Positions 12,401 through 24,400 of a DNA stretch of 64,000 nt are shown here, piece by piece (the stretch's first letter is position 1; each line of letters starts with the position of its first letter). Origin of the DNA: Calliopsis andreniformis (lineage: Eukaryota; Arthropoda; Insecta; Hymenoptera; Andrenidae). The stretch spans positions 17,090,961 through 17,154,960 of the forward strand of contig NC_135071.1 in NCBI RefSeq assembly GCF_051401765.1, in the 5' to 3' direction. Made by a program: the position numbers and the translations under genes. The notes under the pieces are model-generated. The model had not been told where the DNA came from, did not search any database, and worked only from the letters and a program-made list of their open reading frames with translations.

Positions 12401-15400
12401 CGCAGCACCTCCACGACACTGTAATCTGTGGATATAGAAAATCGACTTCACTTTGTTAATTCTATTCTCATTGAAGACATAGTTCATTTAGAAATCAATG
12501 GAGTGGTATGGAGAACCGTTTACTCGGACGACATCAGAGTCAGGGGCGTAGAGAGCTCGAGGCCTGCTTTTGCTGCGCGCTCGTCTTTGGCGACCTATGT
12601 CCTCAACCACAGCTGGAGGACCCCTGGACCTGGATCTCCTCGCTGGGGATGCGGTAACTGCACCCGCCACGCCTATTCCAGTCCCAGTGCCTAGGTAGAA
12701 TGTGTCCACGTCCGCGAATTCGTTCCTTAGTTGCGAGAAACTTCTCACCTAGGAAAGGCAGAAAGTGTATTTAAATTTCTATGATGGACACAGAAGCGGG
12801 GATACTCTTTTTCTCATACTTAAGTAGCTTACGAACATTTCTATTGTTATAAATATGTATGCTGAGGTATGTTCTTCTTAACATTGCAGATGCAATCAAT
12901 ACGTGACTCGTGGTTGTTGCGAGAGAGTATAGGCGTTAAAATGAATGAACTAAAGGCATTTTCTCATGCAGGGATCGTATCTCGAACGTCACCGTTGACG
13001 TAGACAGCGACATCGAGGCGTGTACGATGATGTACAGGACGACCGAATGCTCGCTAAGGAAAATTGGCCAATTTGAAATTCATATACGGTCGTGACCTGA
13101 AAAGATGGATCTCTGACCTTTCTCCCGCGGGGCTCCGACCCACTTCTACATTATACCCCACCCTCTCGACGAAACGTGCAATTCGTCCTGACGTTGAAAC
13201 TTTGGAGCAGAAGGCGCAGCAGTGGCGATAACCAAAGTTGCAGAGAGTCAAGAAAGAAGGGGTAGAATCCTTCTTCGATATCGAGATTTAATGGAAATTT
13301 GAGAGCTGAATACTGAATCTTGAATTCAAAGTAGCATTTTCTTTTCCAGAAGTTGTATGTCAGAAATTGTTACAGTTTCTACGATTTCGAGATATAGTAA
13401 CAATCCAAGACGATTCATGGGAGATTTAAGCGGCGACCCTATTCCATACAGAGTCGAGAAGTCGACCCCGATATACCGTCACGCTTCGTTCCGACGCTTC
13501 TCTTCTCCTCCCCCTCTCCTCCTAGCCCATCGCTGCTACATGCATATTTATGGACAAACATTATTCAAGCAGATTTTATAAGTACGATGCCGAGCCAATG
13601 TCTTCGATTTGCATAAATCGCTGATAAACTTTGAAGTCGCCCACGAGTTTTCGACTCGTTCACGAACGTGGACACGTATCGATCATGAGCTACGTCATTC
13701 CTCTGAACGATTTTTCGCGATAGATTCTTACGACTCTACAGTCATATGAATTTTATGCATGATGACAATGCTGACATTGAATTAGTATCGGCAAATTCTG
13801 TGCTATCTAGAAGCTGTACGAATTGGGGCGTTCGAGTTGCAATGCATTTACCTCTTGACCTGAAACTGTGAACATCCTCTTGGCCCCATTCATCTTCAGC
13901 ACCTGTCCAAGGTCCTCCAGCACTTCCTCGAATGGTTGCGAAGTGCGAAGGTTCAACAGAACTCGACACTGAAAACCAATCATTGGTGAATATTAATAAT
14001 ATTGGTTTACATGGCACATGGGATTCACTGATATTCCTTTATTTTTAGGATTTGTGTAAAAAGGTGTTGGATATTTTTGTTAATTACCTGTACGGTGTGG
14101 TCGTGGTTATTAACAATCCGTATAACACGTCCAGATGAAGGTTTCCCACCTCCAGGAGGTGGTGCTTCGTCAGTGATAGAAGCTTTCCTGCTAAGACTCG
14201 CCACTGCTGGGGGCCTACTTTGCCATCCTCCAACACCACCTCCAACGCTTGCTCCTCCTCTGCTGCCTCCTCCACTGGGACTCGTGTACCAGGTGTTACT
14301 CTTCTTTCCATAGCTTGCCGGCTGTTATTTTGGATTTAAAGGTAAGAAACATTCGTTAATTCACTTGATTAACCTTTCATAGTATCATTGATATGTACAC
14401 TACTGTGCATAGGAACTTGGACACTTCCAGATCTCTCAATGAGTATTAAATATTTTAGTGCAGTATTAAATAACCCTCCCCAAGTCCAGCCTCAAGCGTA
14501 AAAAAATCTTAATTCAGCTCTGATAATATATATTTATTTTTTTAGATGAATTGTTGAGTGAAGGAAGATCAGAAGAACCTGCAACATTTCTGCCGGCAGC
14601 GATATCACTTCAAACGAGTCGCTCATCAACACGACGAAGCTGTCGCAGCCCTCCCAGGAATCGGGGCCGCAGGATTCTAGCTCGGAATCGCTGAAGGAGT
14701 CTGCGTTCTCGCAGCCGGCGCCAAAGTCTGGCTCCAGGTCCGAGCGGGACGAGGAACTTGCCGACTCAATGGTGAACTCGAATCACTGTAGTCCACTTTC
14801 CAACGATATCCACGACGTTTCGGCCCCCTCGAGTACGAGGACTCCTTTTCTTTTTTACACCGAACGACGAACTAGTTACTAGCTTTCACATCTTTCACTT
14901 AGATCACCTGGGGCCTCTATCACCTCGACGATTCACAAACAACGCGAGTAGAAGGAAAAAAAGATACTTCAAAAATCAGGCCACCGATGACAATTACACG
15001 CTCTATTTTGAACGTTGGAAGACTGAATCGGGTGTATAATTTACACAGGTTCGTTGGTAAAAAAATTTGATGGAGAAAAACAGGGCGTTTTGACCTCGAG
15101 CCACGCAATTGAGAGAAGAGATAGTCGAGGAACTGTGATCTTGGGAAACGTGAGAGCGAGTGGAAATGATCACGGTAAGGCTGAGGCCACTAGGTGCAAC
15201 CCCGACTGTGCTCGATGGACAACTGGAGGCGGGGTGTGTGCCATTGGGTTGGAGAACCAACCCCCGGGGCTGCAACATCCCCTACCCCTCGGAGAACCAC
15301 CGTGTCTCAAGGCCAAACACCCACCTCCCCCGTTCTCCTGTGACACTTGGCCAAACCACCAGATACGTAATTGTACTCCGAAATTCGACGCCCCTACGTC

Positions 15401-18400
15401 ACGGATATTACTTTTCATCCCCCCACTCGCGAGCCCTTATGTTTTATCTCTTCGCGTGTCGCGAACAGCTTTTCATGACGCTTTTTGTATCGACCGTACA
15501 CGTCAAATTTCCTTCCGCTCGCTTTTTGAATAATTTTTTCCTTAATACGTCCACTCCATCCGTCTTCCCCCTCTGAAATCACAGTCGACCGCGAGGGATC
15601 GTGATTGACGGGGAGGGGTTTAGTTAATTGGAAGGGTAATGGACACCCAGTAACGAGAATTCGTTAAGGCTCGCGTTAGGGAACGAGTCTGAAAGCGTTC
15701 TTTTGAATTAAGGACATCCACGCCCCTTTGGGAAAGGGTTTGGTGTAAAACGGTCCTGCTCCTTCGTAGAAGGCGGTATCGCTTTGGTTCGATTATCTTG
15801 ATTGGCTAAATAGGGTCAATATTCATGGGAGGGGTGAAAGGAAAAAGTTAACAGGGCTAATGGTCCAATAAAACGACTTATGAATTCCAGACACGCATAT
15901 TCCTGACGCTGCTGTGCCGGAGTTTCGATGGCCTTGTCATCGCTCATTAGGTGGATCCTTTTAGATTTATTGGAATTGATTGACAACTTGGGAAACTAAG
16001 TGCCTTTTATGGTAAGCAATATTTCTCTTCATTATGCATTTGTTTCTTTATATATCCATTACTCAAATTACTGTTGTTACTGCACTATGCAGTAGCAAAC
16101 AAGGATTTGAGACCTCTGGATCAGAAAATTGTCAATTTTTTACTGCCCTACTGTATGTTGGCAGGCCCAAGGGAAGTTTTACTAAGAAAACTGAAGAAGT
16201 AACTTGAGTTACATATTCAGCAATATGATCGTCCATCGACCACTAACTGGGCCCATCACCGTGCAGCAGCGATGCCAGGGATTCGATAGGATTGGTATGA
16301 TAATGGAAGCTAGGATTAACACAGGGTGAAGGTCGAGCCACCCTCTCATTCTCACACGACCCTTCCGGCAGCCAATCCTCTGTGACGTAAGTTTAACCCT
16401 TGCCGAGGTCGTCCATGTTTTCTTTCCGCCTTGCAAGTTTAATGCGTTGATTCTGAGCAACTACTCTGAGCTCTTGCAACTAGCGATAAAGGCCGATTCC
16501 ATCGGTAATTATTTTAATAAACAAAATAGTGCTATCAATGGCACTTGAAGTTTCTATTACACTGGTTTATTTAATAGGCACCCGTGACAGTATAGTCTAA
16601 AGTCTAAGTGATCAGGTACACGTGACTCTTAATGGACTCGAGGCACGAGCCCTGTAAACGGGACATCCTGACATGGTGAAAAAAGTTTCCTTGCAAGTCC
16701 TCACGATTCAGGTCAGAAGGAACGACTCAGTAGAGCGTCATATTGAGGGAGACTATTAAGTCTGTAAAATACACTACTTGGAAGTTAATTGAGAGTATAA
16801 ACTGAGTTCATGCAAACATAAACTCTAAAACCAGCTTTTATTTCCCTCTTATACTGTGCATTACTAAGCGTATAGTTTATTCCTCTGTAAAATTGTTCAT
16901 TTTGTTAATCCTCATTTATTAATCATAGCGTTATTTTTCCCCCTAGTGTTACAAATACTTCATGCTGGTCCCTTGGTTGATTAATTACACTCTCAAAATA
17001 ATCTCCAAGCTTAATGCCTGGAAAATATCGCGGAGAGATTTGATTGATAAATTTCTGTCGTAATTATCTCGAGCTTGTCGCTGAACGAAATTAAGGTTCA
17101 AAGGCGTTCGCGTATGTTGCGTGCTCGCGCTCAGTAAACCGGTAGTTCTTCGCAGATCTGATTGATCAGTTGTTGAGATATATTTTCCTTAAAAACTTCT
17201 AGGTAGACAGAGTAAATTTTAAATGACTATTTCCCATTTAATGTAAATTAAAATTTCATATGTTTATTGTATTATTTCAGGTGACTACGATGCAGCTAAG
17301 AGAACTAGAAATTGTTATTAGGTCAGTGGAAAATCCCTTGCAGCTTCAGAAGTAGGAAGAAAAAGCGGAAGAGAAGCAGATAGAAGCCCATTCACGGATT
17401 CTAGTGAATTCATGTAATAATTCAGGAAGCTGTCTCTGTAAATTACGAATCGTGAACAGACCGCAGTCGCGCGTAAATGCATATCCTCGATGCAAGGCCA
17501 AGGTCACGGTGCAACAATCTTCCGCTGAGAGGTATGCAACGCCGATCGAATGGAGGGTGCAACGAAAGTACGCGTGGGTGGAACCCCGTTAGCCGGGGGT
17601 TCACCATGGGTGCTACAACCCTTAACCTTTTCACGCATTTACTCGGTCGTGCACCCCGCGTGTTTATTCAATCTCTAAGCACGAGACTCCTCCTCAATGA
17701 ACCAAGCGTTCCTCGGCCTTCGAACCTCCTTTATTATAATCAAACGCCTATTCTTTTGCAGAGGAAAGGGTGCTCTTACGGTTCAAGAAATTATGTCTGC
17801 ATGAAAACGAGAGGTTATGAGAAGAAGAAGAAGAAAAACACTGTTCTCCTCACAACTATACAAGATGGAGTAAGAAATTTGAGGTATTTACTATGAATTG
17901 AATTAAAAAGAGTTGAGTATGAGCTATAGATTTTGCGTGATATTGATTTAAGGATTTGTTTCGCAGGTGTCTCGAACAGAAGTGCATCATCGATTCTTGG
18001 CGACCCTCGGGTCTCGCGGAAAGCGAAACCAGCACTTTCTAGAACGTACTATGACTCACTCCTTTCCGATGAAGACCTTTCCACAGGCAAGTGACAATGT
18101 TTTAGATTCCTCTTACTACATCACATTCTCCTTTTCATGGTGAACACCCGCAGAAATCGCCAAAGATCATTAAAATTTAAGGTCTCCTTCGGATGGTTCA
18201 AGCTCTAGTAGACAGACAAAGGGGTGAATATCCCTCCTGACCATTTACCTCGATGATAAGAGAGCGGAGACCGTCCAAAGGTCGCGTCGTCGTTCTCCTA
18301 CAACCCTTAACCTTACAGCTAGGTCACTGACCATGAATTAACATTCGCACCAGCAATTCATTCAATTATTCCACTGCCTAGCAATCAGTTTAATTACTAA

Positions 18401-21400
18401 CTAAGACCCCTCAGGATTTCCATTAACTCTTGCTTCAACTTCAAACGCGATACAAGATAAACTCTTATCTAATCTTAAACCTGCTAGAAACCTAGGAGCT
18501 AGGAGCATCGTATAAAAGTGTCTTTCCCTAGTTTGGAGCACTAACCCCAATTTTGGAATAGAAGAAAAAGTAATAATATCCTCTGAAAGTTTCACACGCC
18601 ATTCGCTACATGTACATGCTATGATAATTGAACTCTGATAAGGTTCCTGTGCAGCAATAAGCGCCATTCGCGACGAAATCGTCTGTGGCTAATTCGGCCG
18701 TGGTTCCGATTAACATGAAACACTTTTTTCTATCTTTATCGGGGATCTTTACTGTAGTTCTGCCTGCTTCTGATTTCTTGTAACGATCAGCGAAATAGTA
18801 ACATTATAGCAGCATTAATGATCTGTAAATTTAAAATGTTATTCTAGTTTAACATCAGAACTACCGAGATTAATTTATAGACTGCAGATTTTTATGACAA
18901 TTCATGACACGAGATGCTATTATTCATCATTAATGCAACAAAAATTTAGCATTTTCAAAGAATAATAAGTGTTCGACCCCTATGGTAGTTCTACTGTTAA
19001 AAATCCAGAGATTATCTGCCCCAAATTACGAGTCAATCTCGCTGAATCAAAGTTTCGATTCCCAAGTGACTTTCCACCCTCTTCATCAAGAGCAAATAGA
19101 TTATATTTCATTTCGAAGGGGGTTGCTGGCGCGTCGCTTATGCATACGAGGGTTGAAATTGTAATTGACATATATTACGAGGGGAGTGCGTGACAAGCGA
19201 GCGTGGCAGCCAGGGGCGAGGTGGGAGAGAGGGTGTGGCGTGCAGGGGGTGGTTGTCCTGCGAATGTTCTGCGACAAGCGTGCGGCGTAGTGGATAAAAT
19301 GTAACGAGTGCGATACAGACGGGATGCCGCAGTGATTTACATATCGTCGATCGCGTTGTACAGTCGCTCGTTGGCCCCGTATGCGCCGTACGCACTCCTG
19401 GAAACGAACGTTTTCGAGAAACGACAACGATCGACCAGGCCGAAATTCATACGCTTCGAATCCCCTCGAAAGCTAATCCATATTCATAAATGACCAGAAG
19501 TACGGATTACAACACGAACGGGAACACGAATCCGCGCGTGTCGCGATAAGAAAATAGGAAACTCGGGAAAAAGAAAGTAGAGGGGGGGAAAAGTAAACTT
19601 TGTTACGTGGTCTGAACCTGCACTTTGTAATTCTTTTCCTTTTGCAGATCCTTTACCACGGATTTCTGGAATGCCTGGGAAGGAAACTGAAGAAACAGTT
19701 TGAAACCTTTTACAATATTTCTAAACTCTACTTAGTGAAACAATCAAATGTCTCATAAAGTGTAGAGTCTTATCTGATATTTAGACACTAATTAGACACT
19801 TATTTTCCAATTTTAATTATTAGTTCATGAAACTAACTGGTGAAATTGTGGTTGCCCACTTTATTCATAGAATCGAACACCCTATCCAGGTCTGTCTAAA
19901 ATTTTTCAAGCAAGAGACCTTCAACTATTTTATATTTCTATAACTTCTGCACAGAGTTTCTTCTCCCCTTGTGTTCCAGATTTAGCCACACTATGTGTTC
20001 TTCGACGAATAACACTATAAAAGTGTAACGATTTGAAGAAGCTGGAACTGGGGCTAAGCTCGAGGAAAACTCAGGAGCGAATCAGATAAAAAATCAGCTC
20101 CCTGTGCAATTATTCGATAATCCGGTATATCGGTCGTCGGATCAAGGTAATAATATCAATTAAAGTCGACTGCCGTCAGGCATGCACTTTCTGCGGCAAG
20201 GAACGACACCCCCCGTGGAGTTGTGATATATAGAAAAAAATATACGAGCTCCTAGGTGATCGTTTATCGGTGCAAATATTTTTCGTCCACTGAGCCGCGG
20301 GTACGAGCGATTAATCTCTGCCCAAGGCATGCAACATGCGCACGTCGGCCCTAAAATGATAAGAACCTGCGAAATTTGGGACACAGGACGCTGGATGAAG
20401 TATTAGGGCTGCTTATCGAAATTTCGAGCTCGAGCTGGATAAAAGGCAAGGTGTTCGCTAATGTATTAGCAGGGGATTCGTGTAGTATTGCCGATAATTT
20501 ACATAATTTTCTTCTTAAACTTCGCGGTATAAAAAGGACTTTGATACTGCTCGGGGAAGCGGGCTTTAAAGACTGCTTTTAAGCGGACAAATGAGGGTGA
20601 AAGTTAAGAATCTCGCACGAAATATATGCTAAATTTTGCATACCCCTAGGGTACTTATTAGTCTCTGAAACTTTTTCTAGAAATAATTTTCTGTACCATA
20701 CATACGTGAAAAATTACATAGACAAAAATGCTGTAGTTCCAGGAGGTTTCGCTTCGGCATGTCTGACCACGTAGCGCTCCTCTTTTCCTTACTACTTACG
20801 CGCTGTTAGCAGTTCAGATCAATCGTAGCCTCCCTCGTCTTCCTAAGCTTCCCCTTATCGCGCACGTTATTCTAAAAATTCTGGACGATTCGTATCACCT
20901 CTTCTAATCATCCACGCAATTTTTCAGCCCCTCAAGAGGACATTCTCTGCGATTTCGTGACGCAAGTCCGCTGCCACGAGTACGTGCACCTTCTGTCTCC
21001 GTTTCGTGACGAGTCGCAGGAGTGGCTGACACGAATTCACCAGTTATTTCTTTTCGAGAACACTCGTGTTAACCCTTTATGAATTCACGTGTGACGCAGG
21101 AAGAAACAAATGGCCCACACGCGCGCGCTCCGTCGACCATTCTCGAAGAAAGGAGGACTCGTTATCGTTCCCCGTGGCTTTCGCCGCGATATGAAAATGA
21201 AGAACGGGCCTGTAACGTGCGTGACGGATCGTCCTGTGTTCGAAATGTGCCAGGGCGATTAGAAAGAAACAATCGCGGCGATTATTCATGTGTTAGACGC
21301 CGCCATGAGGGATAGTAATTTATTAGCGAGTCTCGCGCCCGCATTACATCGCGGTCAAGTAATTTAGTCGCAATAAATTAGTCACGGTACAGTCGGTCGC

Positions 21401-24400
21401 GTGAATTGAAACGCCAGGCGAAGGTTTTTCATGAATTTTTCACGGCGATTAAAATTGATACAATTTAGCCAAGTACTGAATTTGTATTCCTTGGCACGCT
21501 CGAATGTCCTCCAACATTTTATGTACCATGTAATAATGGTCAAACCGTGACTTGTGAGTTGTGTATGGCTCTTCTAGGTGCCTCATAGCTTTTAGAAATT
21601 TTCCTAAGAGAATTTAAAAAAAAAACTAGCTTCACTTTCACACGCCGTATAATAATTAATACTCGTATGTATAAAATATTTAGTGGTCCAATAAAGGATG
21701 TGACTTTCGAGTATTTTGGTAGGCGAAATATGGCTCCTGTCACGACAGGGTTTGGCCATCAGGGATATATACCACTGCCATTGTACTTGGCCCAGTACTT
21801 TACGATCATAATAAAACGAAAGTACGTCGCGCTGGGAACGAAAAGCAAAGGTCAGCTAAATAAGTTTGCCAAAAATGCAAGTGGGTAATGAAAGCGATAG
21901 TAAAAGTATTCTGTTACGATCTTACATAATCAGTACAGCTATTGGATTGCTGCATAAGTTTGTGTCACACTAGTCCTTCCTTCTTTTTTTGCGGAATCAT
22001 TGAAATTCATCAAAATATGTTGCTATTATTATAACATATATATTATAATAACAAATAGAAATTAGGAATAAGAAGCCATAGTTATTTTGTAGCATAAAAA
22101 ACATATATTTGATGTCCAAAAAAAAAGGAAAAATGGCACAACATAAATTTAATACATCAGTCCAATAATCCCTTGACAAGAGAGCTACGAGGCGATTCAA
22201 TTCGCGGAGACATCAATGCTCGGATATGGAGTTTCGTGTGACAGTGCCGCGCATCCTGATCAAACAGGACGAGACATCGACGTCAGACCCTCGATGAATG
22301 TCGCATTTTCGTTTTTAGATTCAGGGTGTGGAAGAAGTAACGATCACGACTTCCACTGAGTTATCTGTGTATCTGGATCGATAGAAACTTATTAAGTTTA
22401 AAAAAAATTTATATACTTCCTCGACACCCCTTACATACAGTGGCGTGCAAAAATATGGGGTCATAACATTTCTGCACAATATATTTTAATTAGAAAATTG
22501 CACAAGATTTACTGTAATAGAAGCCTGGTAACGAACAGTTTAAGTATGGTATTAGCTTAAATCATGATATTAAAAAATATGAATACTCCACTTGAATTGG
22601 AAACTATTTGTGTCACTTTGCATACGTTAATTGCATACATTAACCCTCCGTCAGAAACCTGTAGACCAATAACATAAGAGTGTTGAAATACTTATACATA
22701 ACAGTGTACACAGAGAAAGGATGCGGTCCGATACTTTTGCACGTTACTGTAGGTCTGCTCCCGAGGTTTGCAGTAGTAATAAACTGTTACTTCCGACCGC
22801 AGTAGTAACGCCGTTGCGAGAGACGGCCAGAACGTAATTGATCGCGTCAACTAGCAGTCCACCGTAATCGGTGCTATATCTTCCGTCGACTTTTCGTCAC
22901 TTCCGTTATGCCTCCGCATTCATTTTTCGCCGCGCCCCTGATTTCTTGCGACAGAGACCGCAATCGCATAAACTGTTCTTTTTTCTTCAGGAAGCCAAGT
23001 GGCAGTCAACATTTCCTCGAACCTTCAGCTGAGGAGGAAGCAAAACCAAGGCGTACAGTGGCGAGGATTTCCTAAGGCGAAAGGCAGCGATGGAAACGCT
23101 GTTTGTGAATCGTCGTCGCGCGGAGAACTTGGTGCTTATTGATCCCTTGCGGGGCTGACCAACGGTCAATGAGATACGGTCTCTCCCTTGCTCGCCGTCC
23201 TACGGCCCTGCATCGGTCTCCTTAACCGGAAATACGAACCAACCCCCCGCCACGTCGTCCCTCCACGCTGCTCCGTGATTCATGCCCTCTCGCAGAAGCT
23301 CCACTGTGTGGAAAATCGCGACAGATTTCGGAAAATCAGAAAATTTTTAGTCTACAATGTTTCCTCAGCAGAAACCAGTGGTGGACCTAACCTAATTCAG
23401 ACCTTGCCATTGTAGAAAACATATTTCGTTTGTAAGAAATACTCGAGAGCTACAGCCTCCATTGAAACAGGTACATACAGTGGTACAGGTTGTCCAACAA
23501 ATGTCAGAAATTTTAGGGAGATTCTATGTACGTATATTAGAGTTACGGATTGTTCTAAAGATGCCTGAAGCTTGCGTTAAATCTGTCTGACTTGGGACCT
23601 GTTCTACTGATTTCTGTGTCTCTGGCTCGGGGCTCATTTTGCTGACTCTTTTGGTACCTGATTCGACGTTTATTCTATTGATTTCGCTGTATCTGAGTTG
23701 AGACTCATTCTACTAGCTTTACTGTAGAACAGAAGAAATATCTTTCACAGAGAATAGGCGTATTATAAATTAATTTATATAGTGAATTTGAAAATGTAGT
23801 AACTATAGTAACGAGCTTACAACGAGGCAATACTGTTCTCAGAAAGCCAGTTCATGGCCTCCATTATAAATGCAAAGTGAAAAAGGGGTGGCGACCCATT
23901 TCTCGCCCTTATAGAATCGGTCGGCGCCAGATCCCAGGATAAGTTTTTTAATGACAGGTGGAAAAGAATTCGGGTCGTGGCGATACGCGAACAAAGTGGA
24001 GAAAGAAAGTTCTGGATAATGGTACAGTGGTTATCGCGATTAATAATATGATGGATCTGACCTGATGAAAATAAATTGGATGCTTGTAGGAATGCAGGAA
24101 GAAGAGAGGAGGAGGGTGGGAAATATTGAGTTGAGAGCACGTGGGAGCAAGGATAATGAGGTAAATAAAAGGATAAGCGTGCATTTCGATGGAGGACGAG
24201 GAAGAGTCGAAGACAAGAGGGAGAGGAGGCGGTGCGCAGAAGCAGACACTTGCAACCCTTTGCCACCCCCCTGGCAGCCAACCCTGTGCCAACACACGCT
24301 CCCACTTTTCAACCCAGCGCTCCCATCCCTACCACTTAACCGCAGATTCATCCACTAGAGACCTCGATCTCCCTTGCCACGTGGCTTTGGTAAACAATGG

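Noticed and set aside
14395..14425. TACTGTGCATAGGAACTTGG, resembling a Tc1 end
   Set aside because: No partner inverted end or TA pair found at a sensible distance.
14581..14880. Ser-rich open reading on + across the possible cassette exon
   Set aside because: It lacks a usable acceptor or start and has stops just upstream; the - strand reading fits the host gene's phase better.
15054..15576. Overlapping open frames of 138-159 codons on +, and others on -
   Set aside because: Several phases are open at once in a GC-rich block, with no domain, no good splice sites and unlikely composition.
17404..17896. 139-codon frame on + with repeated Arg and CAACCCTTAACC words
   Set aside because: No protein features; the same short word recurs at about 18300 in non-coding sequence.
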